NCBI GenBank assembly: GCA_964501335.1
Contig: CAZCTC010000064.1
Coordinates: forward strand, 1-43,342
Direction: 5' to 3'
Origin: CAZCTC01 sp964501335
Lineage (GTDB): Bacteria > Chloroflexota > Anaerolineae > B4-G1 > SLSP01
DNA: 43,342 nucleotides
Shown one piece after another: positions 16,355 to 24,906 of this stretch. Made by a program: the position numbers and the translations under genes. Within the stretch, counting starts at the first letter, position 1, and each line of letters opens with the position of its first letter. Below the pieces are notes generated by a model. The model had not been told where the DNA came from. It worked only from the letters and a program-made list of their open reading frames with translations, and did not search any database.

Positions 16355-17323
16355 ATGACAAAAAAACTGTGGATTCTGATGCTCTTAAGCATGCTGCTGA
16401 TCTCATCTCTGGCAGTTGTCCCGGTCCAGGCTGCCTCCGGCGGCCAACCCTGTGGCGACATCACGACGGTACGCCTCCTGGCAGGACAGACTATTGACGC
16501 AGGAACCGTCAGTGTTTGGAATGACGCCACCAATCTCTATGTAAAGTTCAGCACCTCTGGAAGCTGGTATCTGGCCGAAACCCATGTCGCTGTGGCACTC
16601 TCCCTGAGCGGAATTCCGCAGCAGAACGGCAACCCCATTCCCGGCCGCTTCCCCTATAAAACGATCCACAACCCCGTCGTGACCGAATACACGTACGCAA
16701 TTCCTCTTTCTTCCTACACCGCCGGTACCCGGCTGGTTGTTGCCGCTCACGCTTCTCTGGTCAAGATGGAAGGCGGCCAGATCGTTCAACAGGAAACCGG
16801 TTGGGGTGAAGGCCCCGCTTTCACCGGGCGCAACTGGGCCACCTATTTCTACTTCACCGTGCAGGCCTGCCAGGAAGAACCGGGCGCCGGCTGCACCCTG
16901 ACCCAGGGTTACTGGAAGACGCACTCCAAATACGGCCCGGCCAAATATGACGCCACCTGGGCCAAAGTCGGCGAAGATTCCCCCTTCTTTATCAACGGCG
17001 GAACCTGGTATCAGGCTATTTCCACCCCCAGCCGCGGCGGCGATGCCTATTACATTCTCTCCCGCCAATATGTGGCGGCCGTTCTCAATCGCTATAACGG
17101 CGCTTCGGTGCCCGCCGATGTAGCCGCCGCCATGACCCAGGCCGCCAACTGGCTCTCCACCCATCGCTCTCCGATCCGCAGCTCCACCGCTGACGGCCGG
17201 ATGGCGATCCGCCTGGCAACCCTGCTGGATCAATATAACAACGGAGTTATTGGACCCGGACACTGCGGTGACGGCGCTCCGCTTCCCACCGTGACGCCGC
17301 CCCCCAGCCTCCGCACCAAGTAA
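16355..17323 (+). CDS. Secreted protein with a GYWKTHS-type extracellular domain
   Basis: A 322-aa exported protein. A signal peptide covers about 1-26 (positively charged start, leucine-rich core, cleavage near VQA-AS). Residues 30-170 look like a beta-sandwich. From C180 a recognisable extracellular module begins (CTLTQGYWKTHSKYGP, then GGTWYQAI, YYILSRQYVAAVLN and GASVPADV). This module recurs in secreted proteins of several phyla, but its function is unknown to me. The C-terminus is short and Pro/Thr-rich (LPTVTPPPS), with no anchor. AAAGGGG lies 9 nt before the ATG. A small palindrome (TCGGTTTTGAACCGA, 16304-16318) lies in the leader. The gene is followed by a hairpin and then by the secreted protease, so both may act outside the cell. 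Confidence 0.85.
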   Translation: MTKKLWILMLLSMLLISSLAVVPVQAASGGQPCGDITTVRLLAGQTIDAGTVSVWNDATNLYVKFSTSGSWYLAETHVAVALSLSGIPQQNGNPIPGRFPYKTIHNPVVTEYTYAIPLSSYTAGTRLVVAAHASLVKMEGGQIVQQETGWGEGPAFTGRNWATYFYFTVQACQEEPGAGCTLTQGYWKTHSKYGPAKYDATWAKVGEDSPFFINGGTWYQAISTPSRGGDAYYILSRQYVAAVLNRYNGASVPADVAAAMTQAANWLSTHRSPIRSSTADGRMAIRLATLLDQYNNGVIGPGHCGDGAPLPTVTPPPSLRTK

Positions 17324-17340
17324 TTGATTGTGATTCTACA

Positions 17341-17371
17341 ATACGCGCGCTCCCTCGTGGAGCGCGCGTAT
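17341..17371. terminator. Perfect 13-bp hairpin after the secreted protein gene
   Basis: ATACGCGCGCTCC (17341-17353), loop CTCGT, exact complement (17359-17371). It lies 17 bp after the stop. It has no T-run, so it may act as a weak terminator or protect the 3' end of the mRNA. Confidence 0.55.
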
Positions 17372-17383
17372 CATGTAACCGTG

Positions 17384-17535
17384 AGTCCCGCTTTGTAGCA
17401 TCCCGCAAAAGGTATTTTCTTCATGAGATACGACGCGCGGTGCGAAGCAGGAAGAGAGAATTTTTTATTCATTTTTTCGCGCCCCGCAGACGGCGCGCGA
17501 AAAAATGGACTTGCCAGAGCATCGCCGCTGATAAG
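17384..17535 (+). repeat. Hairpin repeat element with CAGA loop, diverged stem
   Basis: The left flank (tagcatcccgc...gagatacgacgcgcggtgcgaagcag) matches the other copies. The hairpin is 17 bp with a single C-C mismatch (left arm 17470-17486, loop CAGA 17487-17490, right arm 17491-17507). Its stem sequence differs almost entirely from the GGTGCGCC type, yet the loop is unchanged. Confidence 0.8.
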
Positions 17536-17559
17536 GATTTGGCTATCTACTTTCTGAAT

Positions 17560-17589
17560 TTGTCGAAGTATCCACTTGAACCATATAAT
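17560..17589 (+). promoter_or_regulatory. Candidate promoter of the subtilase gene
   Basis: A -35-like TTGTCG (17560-17565) and a perfect TATAAT (17584-17589) are 18 bp apart. The predicted start near 17596 leaves about 25 nt of leader with AGGAGAT before the ATG at 17621. Confidence 0.55.
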
Positions 17590-17620
17590 CATATATCCCA
17601 CCCTCAGGAGATAAAATAAG

Positions 17621-20600
17621 ATGTCCAGCAAATCAACTCCCTGGTTATGCATTCTGATCTTGATCTCCCTACTCTTCCCCTCCGGCACCCTCACCGCCGG
17701 GCCGCTCCCCTCCCCATCGGCCAGCACCCCGACAGTTCCACCGATCGCCCTCGACGCTGAACTACAAAACGCCCACGGCCGGCTCTCACTGGTACTCGAA
17801 CTGCAAGATCCTCCGGTCGCCCAAATTTACGCCGCCGCCCTTGAACAAACCGGCAATACCCCTGCCCTGGCCCGCCTCACCCAGGCCCATCTGGCCCGCC
17901 TCGAAAGCGCCCAACAAAAACTGCTGCCGGCCCTGGCGGCCCTCGATGCACAGATCCTCTACCGCACCCAACGGGCCTATAACGGGATTGCCATCTCCAT
18001 CGACGCCGCCTATCTGCCGGAATTACAACAACTCCCCGGCATTCTGGCCATCCATACACTGCATCTGAAAACTCTCAACAACACCTCCAGCGTCCCCCTG
18101 ATCGGTACCCCGAACCTCTGGAATCCCTCAGGGTGGAATATTGCCGGAGAAGGGATCGACATCGGCATCATCGACACCGGTATCGACTATCTCCACACCG
18201 ACTTCGGCGGCCCCGGCACCAGTGCCTACACCGTCAACGATACCACCGTCATCACCGATACCTACCAGGGCCAGCTCCTCTTTCCCAACGCTAAAGTTGT
18301 CGGTGGGTGGGACTTCGTAGGCGATGCCTACGACGCCCTCAGCGTCAATATTACCGATACCGTTCCCCAACCCGATCCCGACCCGAGCTCCTGCCTGAGT
18401 TCCCCCCGGCTGACCGATCACGGCACCCATATGGCCGGCACCACCGCCGGTTACGGAGTCAAAACCGACGGCACGGTCTACACCGGCACCTACACCGGCA
18501 ATCTGGACTTCTCCCAGTTCCGCATCGGCCCCGGCGTGGCCCCCAAAGCCCGGCTCTATGCCCTGCGGATCTTCGGCTGCAACAGCCGGGCCACCGCCCT
18601 CGCCGACGCCGCCCTGGAATGGGCCCTCGATCCCAACGACGACGGCAACCTCGAAGATCACCTGGATGTAATCAATCTCGCCCTCGGCTCCCCCTTCGGC
18701 ATCGACTACGATTCCACTGCTGCGGCCGCCGACAACGCCGCCCTGGCCGGCATGATCGTCGTCGCTGCCGTCGGCAACAACGGCGACACCTATTTCATCG
18801 CCGACAGCCCTTCGATCGCCGACCGGGCCGTCAGTGTCGCCGCCTCTCGAGATGCCGGCATCCTCATGGACGGCTTCATGGTCAACACTCCCGCCGCCAT
18901 CGCCGGCCTCAAACCGGGCACCTTCGCCGGCGCCTTCAACTGGATGACCACCACCCTGCCCCTCACCCAAACCCTGGTCTATCCCGATCCCGGCACCAAT
19001 CCCCTTCAGGATCAACGCACCGGCTGCTACACCTTCGATGTCACCAATACGGCCCGCATTTCCGGCAAGATCGTCCTCCTGGATTGGAACGAACCTTCCT
19101 GCGGCAATTCCAACAGTCGCGTCGGCCTCGCGGCCGCCGCCGGAGCCAAAGGCGTCCTCCTGGTCGATAACGGAGGCCTCTTTGACCTCTGGATCGCCGG
19201 CAATCCGCTCATCCCGGCCCTCGGCCTTCCCCAATCCATCGGCGATGAACTTAAAGCCCATCTCGCCGAAACGATCACCCTCACTTTCGACCGCCGTTAT
19301 GCCGGCCAGGGTCTCTTCAACGATCCCAACCAGATCGATACCCGCTTTGCCGCCTCTTCCCGCGGCCCTCGCCGTGACGGAACCCTGAAACCCGACATCA
19401 CCGCCCCCGGAGAGACCATCTTCTCGGCCGACGGCGGCTCCGGCAGCCAGGGAATCAACCTCAGCGGTACCTCCGCCGCAGCAGCACATGTCGCCGGCAC
19501 ACTGGCGCTGCTGAAACAACTCCACCCCACCTGGACGGTGGAAGAACTTAAAGCGCTGCTGATGAACACGGCCGAACACGATCTCCACACTGATCCCCCG
19601 GCTTCATCCCGGCTCTACACCCCGGCCCAGGTCGGAGCCGGCCGCCTCGATGCCGCCCTGGCCGCCCAATCCCACATCGTCCTCTACAACGCCGATGCCC
19701 CGGGCGCCGTCAACGTCTCCTTCGGCTTTCCCGAAGTGACCGGCCTCTACACGGCCAGCCACGCCGTCCGGGTCACCAACCACGGCACGCAAACGGTCTC
19801 CTATCTGGCCCGCTACAGCCCTCGCGCCGACATGCCCGGCGTCAACTACAGCGTCACGCCCGCCAGTTTCACGGTGCCCGGCAGCAGCACCATCACCCTC
19901 ACCGTCGTCCTGACCGCCGACGCGGCCCGGATGCAAATGGTCACCGACCCGCTCTACGACTGGAACGACTATCGCTATATTATGAATGAAGAGAGCGGCT
20001 ATATCACCCTGCTGGCTCCCTATAAAATCTACCTACCGGTCGTATTGCGCAAAGCCACACCGACGGCCCAAACCCTCACGACCGCACCTTCAGGAATCAC
20101 CGCCGCCGCCGAAGGGAACGCCCTCCGCCTGCCGGTCTACGCCGCCCCGCGGGTCGCCTCCGACATGCACGCCGTCCAGACCACCTTCAATTTCACAGCC
20201 ACCACCGCCACCACCTTCATCAGCCTGACCGGAACAGGCTTCAACGGCACCGATGTGCCCACCGAGGCCCTCACCCTGATCAGTGCCTTTGAATTGCAGG
20301 AAATCAGCCCGGACGAAATCACCAGCACCGGAAACGCCAACATCGCCGATCTGAAATATCTGGGGATCACCAGCGATTACGGAGCCGTTGAAACCATCAC
20401 CGATACCACCCTCTACTTCGCCATCGCCACCCAGACGCCGCATGCCACCCCCAACGAAGTCCAGTTCAGCATCTACCTCGATACCAACAACGACGGCAGC
20501 GACGATTACATCCTCTACAACTCCACCCAGGGCGGCAGCTCCCCCAACGATGAATTCGTCACCCGGCTCTACGACCTCAGCCAGGAAACCGGCACCAACG

Positions 20601-20998
20601 TGGAATACCTGAACGGCATCCCCGGAGGCTTCCTCCACACCGCCGTCTACAACACCAACCTGATGATCCTGCCGGTACAGGCCTACCGCTTGGGGATCAA
20701 TCCTTTAACGCCCACGCTGCGTTACCATGTCAACAGCTACAGCCGGGAAACCGGGTTGATCGATCCGGTCGACACCAGCGCCCCCCACGTCTACCACCCG
20801 GCCCAGCCCGGGCTGGATTTCAACGACGGCATCGCCGGCTCCCCCGTCCGTCCCGACTACGCTGGAGCCACGCTGCCTTTGAGCTACCACGCATCAGGCT
20901 ATACCGCCGATCAGGCCCTCGGCATCCTGCTCTTCCACCACCACAACCTCATCAACCACCATACCGAAATCATCTCCGTGACGCAAACGCTTAAATAA
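17621..20998 (+). CDS. Secreted subtilisin-like serine protease (S8) with PA insert and long C-terminal region
   Basis: A 1125-aa exported endopeptidase. Signal peptide about 1-26; an inhibitor-I9-like propeptide about 45-148. The S8 domain has the complete triad D185 (IIDTGID), H270 (DHGTHMAG) and S618 (SGTSAAAAHVAG). A PA-like insert lies at about 430-565. A beta-rich domain follows (about 690-790), then the IYLPVVLRK motif at 803-811, which marks Chloroflexota secreted proteins. In most such proteins the motif is close to the C-terminus. Here about 315 residues follow, with a calcium-like DTNNDGSDD stretch, so an extra domain seems to have been added. AGGAGAT gives the start. It is probably co-located functionally with the secreted protein upstream. 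Confidence 0.95.
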   Translation: MSSKSTPWLCILILISLLFPSGTLTAGPLPSPSASTPTVPPIALDAELQNAHGRLSLVLELQDPPVAQIYAAALEQTGNTPALARLTQAHLARLESAQQKLLPALAALDAQILYRTQRAYNGIAISIDAAYLPELQQLPGILAIHTLHLKTLNNTSSVPLIGTPNLWNPSGWNIAGEGIDIGIIDTGIDYLHTDFGGPGTSAYTVNDTTVITDTYQGQLLFPNAKVVGGWDFVGDAYDALSVNITDTVPQPDPDPSSCLSSPRLTDHGTHMAGTTAGYGVKTDGTVYTGTYTGNLDFSQFRIGPGVAPKARLYALRIFGCNSRATALADAALEWALDPNDDGNLEDHLDVINLALGSPFGIDYDSTAAAADNAALAGMIVVAAVGNNGDTYFIADSPSIADRAVSVAASRDAGILMDGFMVNTPAAIAGLKPGTFAGAFNWMTTTLPLTQTLVYPDPGTNPLQDQRTGCYTFDVTNTARISGKIVLLDWNEPSCGNSNSRVGLAAAAGAKGVLLVDNGGLFDLWIAGNPLIPALGLPQSIGDELKAHLAETITLTFDRRYAGQGLFNDPNQIDTRFAASSRGPRRDGTLKPDITAPGETIFSADGGSGSQGINLSGTSAAAAHVAGTLALLKQLHPTWTVEELKALLMNTAEHDLHTDPPASSRLYTPAQVGAGRLDAALAAQSHIVLYNADAPGAVNVSFGFPEVTGLYTASHAVRVTNHGTQTVSYLARYSPRADMPGVNYSVTPASFTVPGSSTITLTVVLTADAARMQMVTDPLYDWNDYRYIMNEESGYITLLAPYKIYLPVVLRKATPTAQTLTTAPSGITAAAEGNALRLPVYAAPRVASDMHAVQTTFNFTATTATTFISLTGTGFNGTDVPTEALTLISAFELQEISPDEITSTGNANIADLKYLGITSDYGAVETITDTTLYFAIATQTPHATPNEVQFSIYLDTNNDGSDDYILYNSTQGGSSPNDEFVTRLYDLSQETGTNVEYLNGIPGGFLHTAVYNTNLMILPVQAYRLGINPLTPTLRYHVNSYSRETGLIDPVDTSAPHVYHPAQPGLDFNDGIAGSPVRPDYAGATLPLSYHASGYTADQALGILLFHHHNLINHHTEIISVTQTLK

Positions 20999-21020
20999 AC
21001 AAAAAATGCCGAAATAACAA

Positions 21021-21060
21021 AACGCTCCCTTTCCCTGAAAAAACAGGGAAAGGGAGCGTT
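21021..21060. terminator. 17-bp perfect hairpin terminator after the protease
   Basis: AACGCTCCCTTTCCCTG (21021-21037), loop AAAAAA, exact complement (21044-21060). It begins 22 bp after the protease stop and lies between convergent genes. No T-run follows, so Rho-independent strength is uncertain. Confidence 0.7.
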
Positions 21061-21130
21061 AACGAATTGCAAACCAGATTCTTTTTCCCCTCTCGCTTTC
21101 TGAAGCGCGAAACCATAAACAAAAGAACTC

Positions 21131-21212
21131 ATTTCAAAAAGCCGCCGAAAACATGAATAAAAACAACTCTCCCCGCCTGCTCAGTGCCTCGCTTTGCGCC
21201 GGGCAAAAAAAC
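21131..21212 (-). repeat. Remnant of an inverted hairpin element
   Basis: It reads 'ttcaaaaagccgccgaaaacatgaataaaaac' and then a degraded inverted left flank (ctctccccgcctgct). This matches the right half of the 16006-16120 copy with the left hairpin arm lost. Confidence 0.6.
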
Positions 21213-21222
21213 CTTAAGTTTA

Positions 21223-22095
21223 TTATTGAGCCGGTTCCGCCGCCAGAACAGCCTCTTCAACTGCTTCATATGGTTTTTCCTCGCCCCGGATTTGTAACCG
21301 TTCGGAGGCGAACCAGATAATGCCGCACGCAAAGCCTACCATCAGCCAGAGAAGCGCGTAGAAAACAACATTTTCCTGCAACCCTATGTATTCAGCTCCC
21401 GGAGGTTGGACAAAAAACAGCAGAGAATCATGCAAATAGTGGAAAACGATCCCGGCCAATAAAGCCTGAGTTTTATAAGCCGCATAGGTAAAAGCGACGG
21501 CGATAACCATTACAGAAATAATTTCCACAAAATCGATAATTCCCAGACCTTTAAAATGCGCCAGGCCGAAAATAAGGATCTGCCCGATCAGTGCTTTTTT
21601 CCAGGAGCCGATCAATCGGAACAACAAAACAGCAATGATCCCCCGGTAAAAGATCTCCTCGAAAATTCCGGGGGCCAGACTGAATACAAATTGATCCAGA
21701 CTGATCGCACTCCAATCCAACACATATCTCCCCGACAGTAGAGAGGCGGCCAGCATGGCCGAAAGCGTACACAGAGCCAGAACAACGCCCAGCAGCACAT
21801 GGCGCCAGCCCTCTCGGGGCCAGTAAACGCCCAGGCGTTTCAAATATTCTTTGAGCGGAATCTGACTGAAAGGAGTATGATAAATTTTGGGAAAAAGATA
21901 AAACGCCCCAAACGCAGCCACGGTTAAATTAATAATGGAACGGACCAGTTTAGAGATTTCAATGTCAAAGGCTTTTTGAAGAACAAAACATAAAAGCATC
22001 CCCACCATTGACCATGTGGCAGCTACTATAATTGCAATCCAGGGATTGATTTGAGAAGGAACATCCTGCTTTTTCGCCGACTGCTGTAAATTCAT
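21223..22095 (-). CDS. CPBP-family intramembrane glutamic protease (CAAX prenyl protease 2/Abi-like)
   Basis: A 290-aa membrane protein with about eight hydrophobic segments. The three family motifs are present: EEIFYR (E146, E147, R151), FGLAH (H180) and HYLHD (H219-D223). These residues form the active site in Rce1-type enzymes, so it should be catalytically competent. Bacterial members serve in bacteriocin self-immunity, protein processing or unknown roles; no bacteriocin gene is visible nearby. The start is placed at the ATG at 22095, 6 nt after AAAGGAG. The ATG at 22101 touches that site directly and is unlikely. A strong dyad and a candidate promoter lie upstream (22149-22196). Confidence 0.92.
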   Translation of the reverse strand: MNLQQSAKKQDVPSQINPWIAIIVAATWSMVGMLLCFVLQKAFDIEISKLVRSIINLTVAAFGAFYLFPKIYHTPFSQIPLKEYLKRLGVYWPREGWRHVLLGVVLALCTLSAMLAASLLSGRYVLDWSAISLDQFVFSLAPGIFEEIFYRGIIAVLLFRLIGSWKKALIGQILIFGLAHFKGLGIIDFVEIISVMVIAVAFTYAAYKTQALLAGIVFHYLHDSLLFFVQPPGAEYIGLQENVVFYALLWLMVGFACGIIWFASERLQIRGEEKPYEAVEEAVLAAEPAQ

Positions 22096-22148
22096 TTTCA
22101 TCTCCTTTGATAAGTAATAATCGATAGCATCCCCTGATAACCATTTTT

Positions 22149-22196
22149 AATATAAAGAAATTCACCTGTTGTGTAAATTACACATACGGGTGAATT
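22149..22196 (-). promoter_or_regulatory. Promoter with overlapping dyad upstream of the CPBP gene
   Basis: On the minus strand TTTACA (22177-22172) and TATATT (22154-22149) are 17 bp apart. A two-level dyad covers the -35 box and part of the spacer: outer arms AATTCACC (22159-22166) and GGTGAATT (22189-22196), inner arms TGTGTAA and TTACACA around a single A (22170-22184). It looks like a regulator-binding site. The regulator is unknown. Confidence 0.6.
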
Positions 22197-22247
22197 CTAA
22201 CCTTTCCATCCGTCATTCTTTCGAATGACAATCTATAATCGGCCCCC

Positions 22248-23333
22248 CTAACTTGAAGTCGAAAAGCGCCCCGCCAGTTCTTGATAATGCTGCGCCAGCT
22301 CCGGCCGTTCCCAGGCCGTACACATCTCCGCCATCAAACGATAGACTTCTGGCCGCAGCTCTGATTCCGGCCGTTCGCCGCGTCCCTTCTGAATATACTC
22401 TTCCAGAGCCGCCTCCGCCAGTTCCGGCCGGCCTGCCCGAATCACAAACAACGCATAATCGATCTGATTGTGGAAGCTGAAAAAATCCAGCTCCCGAGTC
22501 CGCGTCGCATCGGCGAGCGCCGCCTCGACATTTTCCTGCTCAATCCAGGCCTTGGCCCGCAGCCAGTAAAGCTTTCCTTGAATAAAAGGATCATCCTTCA
22601 CCTCGGCTCGTTCCAGCGCCCTGTTGACTACGCGAAACACCTCTTCGCCCTGTTGTAAGAGATAATAGAGCTGCCCCAACATGACGCTGGCCCGTAATTC
22701 CTCCGGCGCCACGTCGACGGAACGCTCCAGGGCCCCGATAGCATCGTCGATCTGCCGGTTGTACATCAATAACAATCCCCAAAGATAATACTGCCCGACC
22801 CAGTCCGGATGCCGCTCGGAAAGTTTCTCGACGATGGCCAATACCTCGACCACTTCCGGACGAGGTTTACGCCCCGGCCGATACCATAAGGTCATAAAGG
22901 CTTCGTGAGAAGCCGCCGCGATCAAACTCTGATCCAACCAGGCCTCATACCAGAGATCAAAACCTTCGGCCTGACGCACAAATTCCTCACCCGAAACCAC
23001 CCCCACCGCCCCCTCGGGCGTCAGATAATAACTGTCCCCGCCGCGACCTTCGGCCAGTAACAAAACCCGCTGATCCGATCCCGGAAGCACGCTCCACGGC
23101 GCCAGCGGCCGTAACCCCAATCCCGGCCCCGAGCCGCCGTTGCCGGCTTTCAACAGGAAATCCCGATAAGCCGACGGCAAAGGAATAGAATATTCCTGTT
23201 CAAAACCGGCAATCTGGGCCTCCGTCAACGCCGGATTCAATTGATAGCGATGATCGACCGCCCCCGGCACTTTGAATTCCGCATCTACGGTTCGTAGATG
23301 CTCCAGCCATCCCACCAGGCTTTCTGTTGTCAT
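22248..23333 (-). CDS. SUKH (SMI1/KNR4) domain protein with TPR-like tail (copy 1)
   Basis: A 361-aa cytosolic protein. The SUKH core covers about 1-130, with the family signature PSAYRDFLLKAGNGGSGP followed by LRPLAPW. From about 185 on, repeated helix pairs look like TPRs (SERHPDWVGQYYLWGLLLM, then VAPEELRASVMLGQLYYL). SUKH proteins are best known as immunity proteins against contact-dependent and polymorphic toxins, and as cell-wall signalling adaptors in yeast. No toxin gene is adjacent, so an adaptor role is equally possible. It lies 126 bp after a paralogue of the same build, with a hairpin repeat between them. Confidence 0.88.
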   Translation of the reverse strand: MTTESLVGWLEHLRTVDAEFKVPGAVDHRYQLNPALTEAQIAGFEQEYSIPLPSAYRDFLLKAGNGGSGPGLGLRPLAPWSVLPGSDQRVLLLAEGRGGDSYYLTPEGAVGVVSGEEFVRQAEGFDLWYEAWLDQSLIAAASHEAFMTLWYRPGRKPRPEVVEVLAIVEKLSERHPDWVGQYYLWGLLLMYNRQIDDAIGALERSVDVAPEELRASVMLGQLYYLLQQGEEVFRVVNRALERAEVKDDPFIQGKLYWLRAKAWIEQENVEAALADATRTRELDFFSFHNQIDYALFVIRAGRPELAEAALEEYIQKGRGERPESELRPEVYRLMAEMCTAWERPELAQHYQELAGRFSTSS

Positions 23334-23368
23334 CCTTACAATCCCTTTGAGTTTTGTGTTTTATTTAT

Positions 23369-23400
23369 GTTTGGGCGCGCTTCAAAAAGCGCGCCCAAAC
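23369..23400. repeat. Hairpin repeat, short form, between the SUKH paralogues
   Basis: A perfect 14-bp stem GTTTGGGCGCGCTT (23369-23382) with loop CAAA and its complement (23387-23400). The T-rich left flank ending in 'tttatttat' and the right flank 'aactttttctccgcgtccccgg' match the longer element. The loop differs from CAGA by one base. Confidence 0.75.
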
Positions 23401-23459
23401 AGGAACTTTTTCTCCGCGTCCCCGGCACCTTGGCGATAAAATCTGAGTGAATGATCACC

Positions 23460-24719
23460 TTAATTGACCAGCCGCCGTTGATAATCGGCCGCCGCATCGG
23501 GCAGATCCCAGGCCGTGCAGGCTTCCACCATCACCTGATAAACCTGGTTGCGGAAATCGACCTCAGATTGATCCTCATGGGCCTGTTGGATATATTCCTC
23601 CAAAGCCGCCTCGGCCCGCGCCGGCTGCCCCGAACGAATGGCAAAAACCGCAAAATCGATCTGCACATAGAAAACATAGAAAGAGAGATCCCGGGCCTGA
23701 GCCGCCGCCTCGATCGCTGCGTCGTGCTGCCCCAGCGCCTGCAACGTCCGCGCCCGCAGCCAGTGTAATCGCCCCTGGCTCTCCACTTCATAACCGCCCA
23801 ACGCCAATGCGGCATCAGCCACAGCCAAAACCTCTTCGGTATTGCCGATCAAATAGAAAAGCTGAGCCAGCATCACGCGCGGCCGCAGATCATCGGGAAT
23901 CGCCTGAATGGCCTGATTCAAGGTCTCGATGGCCGCATCCACCTCGCGGTTGTACATCAACAGTACCCCGCGGATATAATACTGCCCGGCCCACTCCGGA
24001 TATTGCTTCGCCACCCGCTCCTGCACCGCTAGCACATCGACGACTTCGGGACGCGGGTCCTCGCCGGGATTGAACCACAACGTATTGGAAGCAATGTTCA
24101 CCGCCGCCGTCATCATATTTTCTTCCAACCAGTTCTGATACCAATCGTTGAAATTATCCGCAGCCTTGCTGACCTCCCCATCGCCGGCCGTATAATCCAC
24201 CCATACCTGCCCCGCCGCGGTTCCCGTCACCACCAAAAAATAGTAGTAACCGCAGCCGATGTCGGCCAGATAAAGGCAACCGTCAAAAGGATGGCTCCCT
24301 TCCGGGATCGGCAGGGATTCGCCGGGCTCCGGCGCACGCCAGGGAGCCGTGAAGGGATAGGGCCGGGCGGGATCGGAAAGCCGTTCCAATTCGGCCCGGG
24401 GGCCTGTTCCAGCCTCAAACCGCTGACCGTCTTTCGTGGTCACCACCGAAGTAACCTCCGAAAACCCTTCACAATGCCAGGGAGCCAGTTCATGCAACCC
24501 ATAAACAGGGCCGGCCCCGCCGTTGCCGGCTTTGAGCAAAAAATCCCGATAGTCTCGTGGAAGCGTAACCTTGTTCTCCCGTTCAAAGGCCGCGACCTCA
24601 GCCTCGCTGAGGGTAGGATTCAATGTGTAATTATGCGTGCTGGCGCCGAACAACTCAAAATCGGGATCTAACCCGCGCACCTGCTCCAGCATTGCCAACA
24701 GTTCTTCCGTATTTGCCAT
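23460..24719 (-). CDS. SUKH (SMI1/KNR4) domain protein with TPR-like tail (copy 2)
   Basis: A 419-aa paralogue of the downstream gene, about 60 residues longer because of an insert in the SUKH part (roughly 80-175, ending in a strand-rich stretch with LYLADIGCGYYYFLVVTG). The signature LPRDYRDFLLKAGNGGAGP is present, and the tail again resembles TPRs. The start at 24719 has AAGGAGG 5 nt upstream; the ATG at 24734 lies before that site. Shared domain order and near-identical signature show a tandem duplication. Function is as uncertain as for copy 1: an orphan immunity protein or a scaffold. Confidence 0.88.
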   Translation of the reverse strand: MANTEELLAMLEQVRGLDPDFELFGASTHNYTLNPTLSEAEVAAFERENKVTLPRDYRDFLLKAGNGGAGPVYGLHELAPWHCEGFSEVTSVVTTKDGQRFEAGTGPRAELERLSDPARPYPFTAPWRAPEPGESLPIPEGSHPFDGCLYLADIGCGYYYFLVVTGTAAGQVWVDYTAGDGEVSKAADNFNDWYQNWLEENMMTAAVNIASNTLWFNPGEDPRPEVVDVLAVQERVAKQYPEWAGQYYIRGVLLMYNREVDAAIETLNQAIQAIPDDLRPRVMLAQLFYLIGNTEEVLAVADAALALGGYEVESQGRLHWLRARTLQALGQHDAAIEAAAQARDLSFYVFYVQIDFAVFAIRSGQPARAEAALEEYIQQAHEDQSEVDFRNQVYQVMVEACTAWDLPDAAADYQRRLVN

Positions 24720-24853
24720 GTTGCCTCCTTGCAACCACCGCGATCCATCTCTGGCCCTCGGAATAACAGCTTTTTTCCAGGGAGCGCTCCACAGCCCCCA
24801 AGATTAGCATAATCCTGGAAAAACTCAAAGTCAGCTTCAACGTCATCACTTTA

Positions 24854-24890
24854 GCAAAAGGCGCCCCGGCAAAGCCGGGGCGCCTTTTGC
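24854..24890. terminator. 17-bp hairpin terminator
   Basis: GCAAAAGGCGCCCCGGC (24854-24870), loop AAA, exact complement (24874-24890). It lies 16 bp beyond the 3' end of the minus-strand SnoaL-like gene. The A-run and T-run sit inside the stem arms in terminator polarity. Confidence 0.85.
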
Positions 24891-24906
24891 TGAAATAGAT
24901 CTTTCG

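Noticed and set aside
18128..19588. 486-codon minus-strand frame inside the subtilase gene
   Set aside because: A Gly/Asp/Val-rich shadow product. The plus strand carries the catalytic triad.
21223..22095. Calling the CPBP protease a bacteriocin immunity protein
   Set aside because: The motifs prove the protease family only. No bacteriocin precursor or exporter is nearby.
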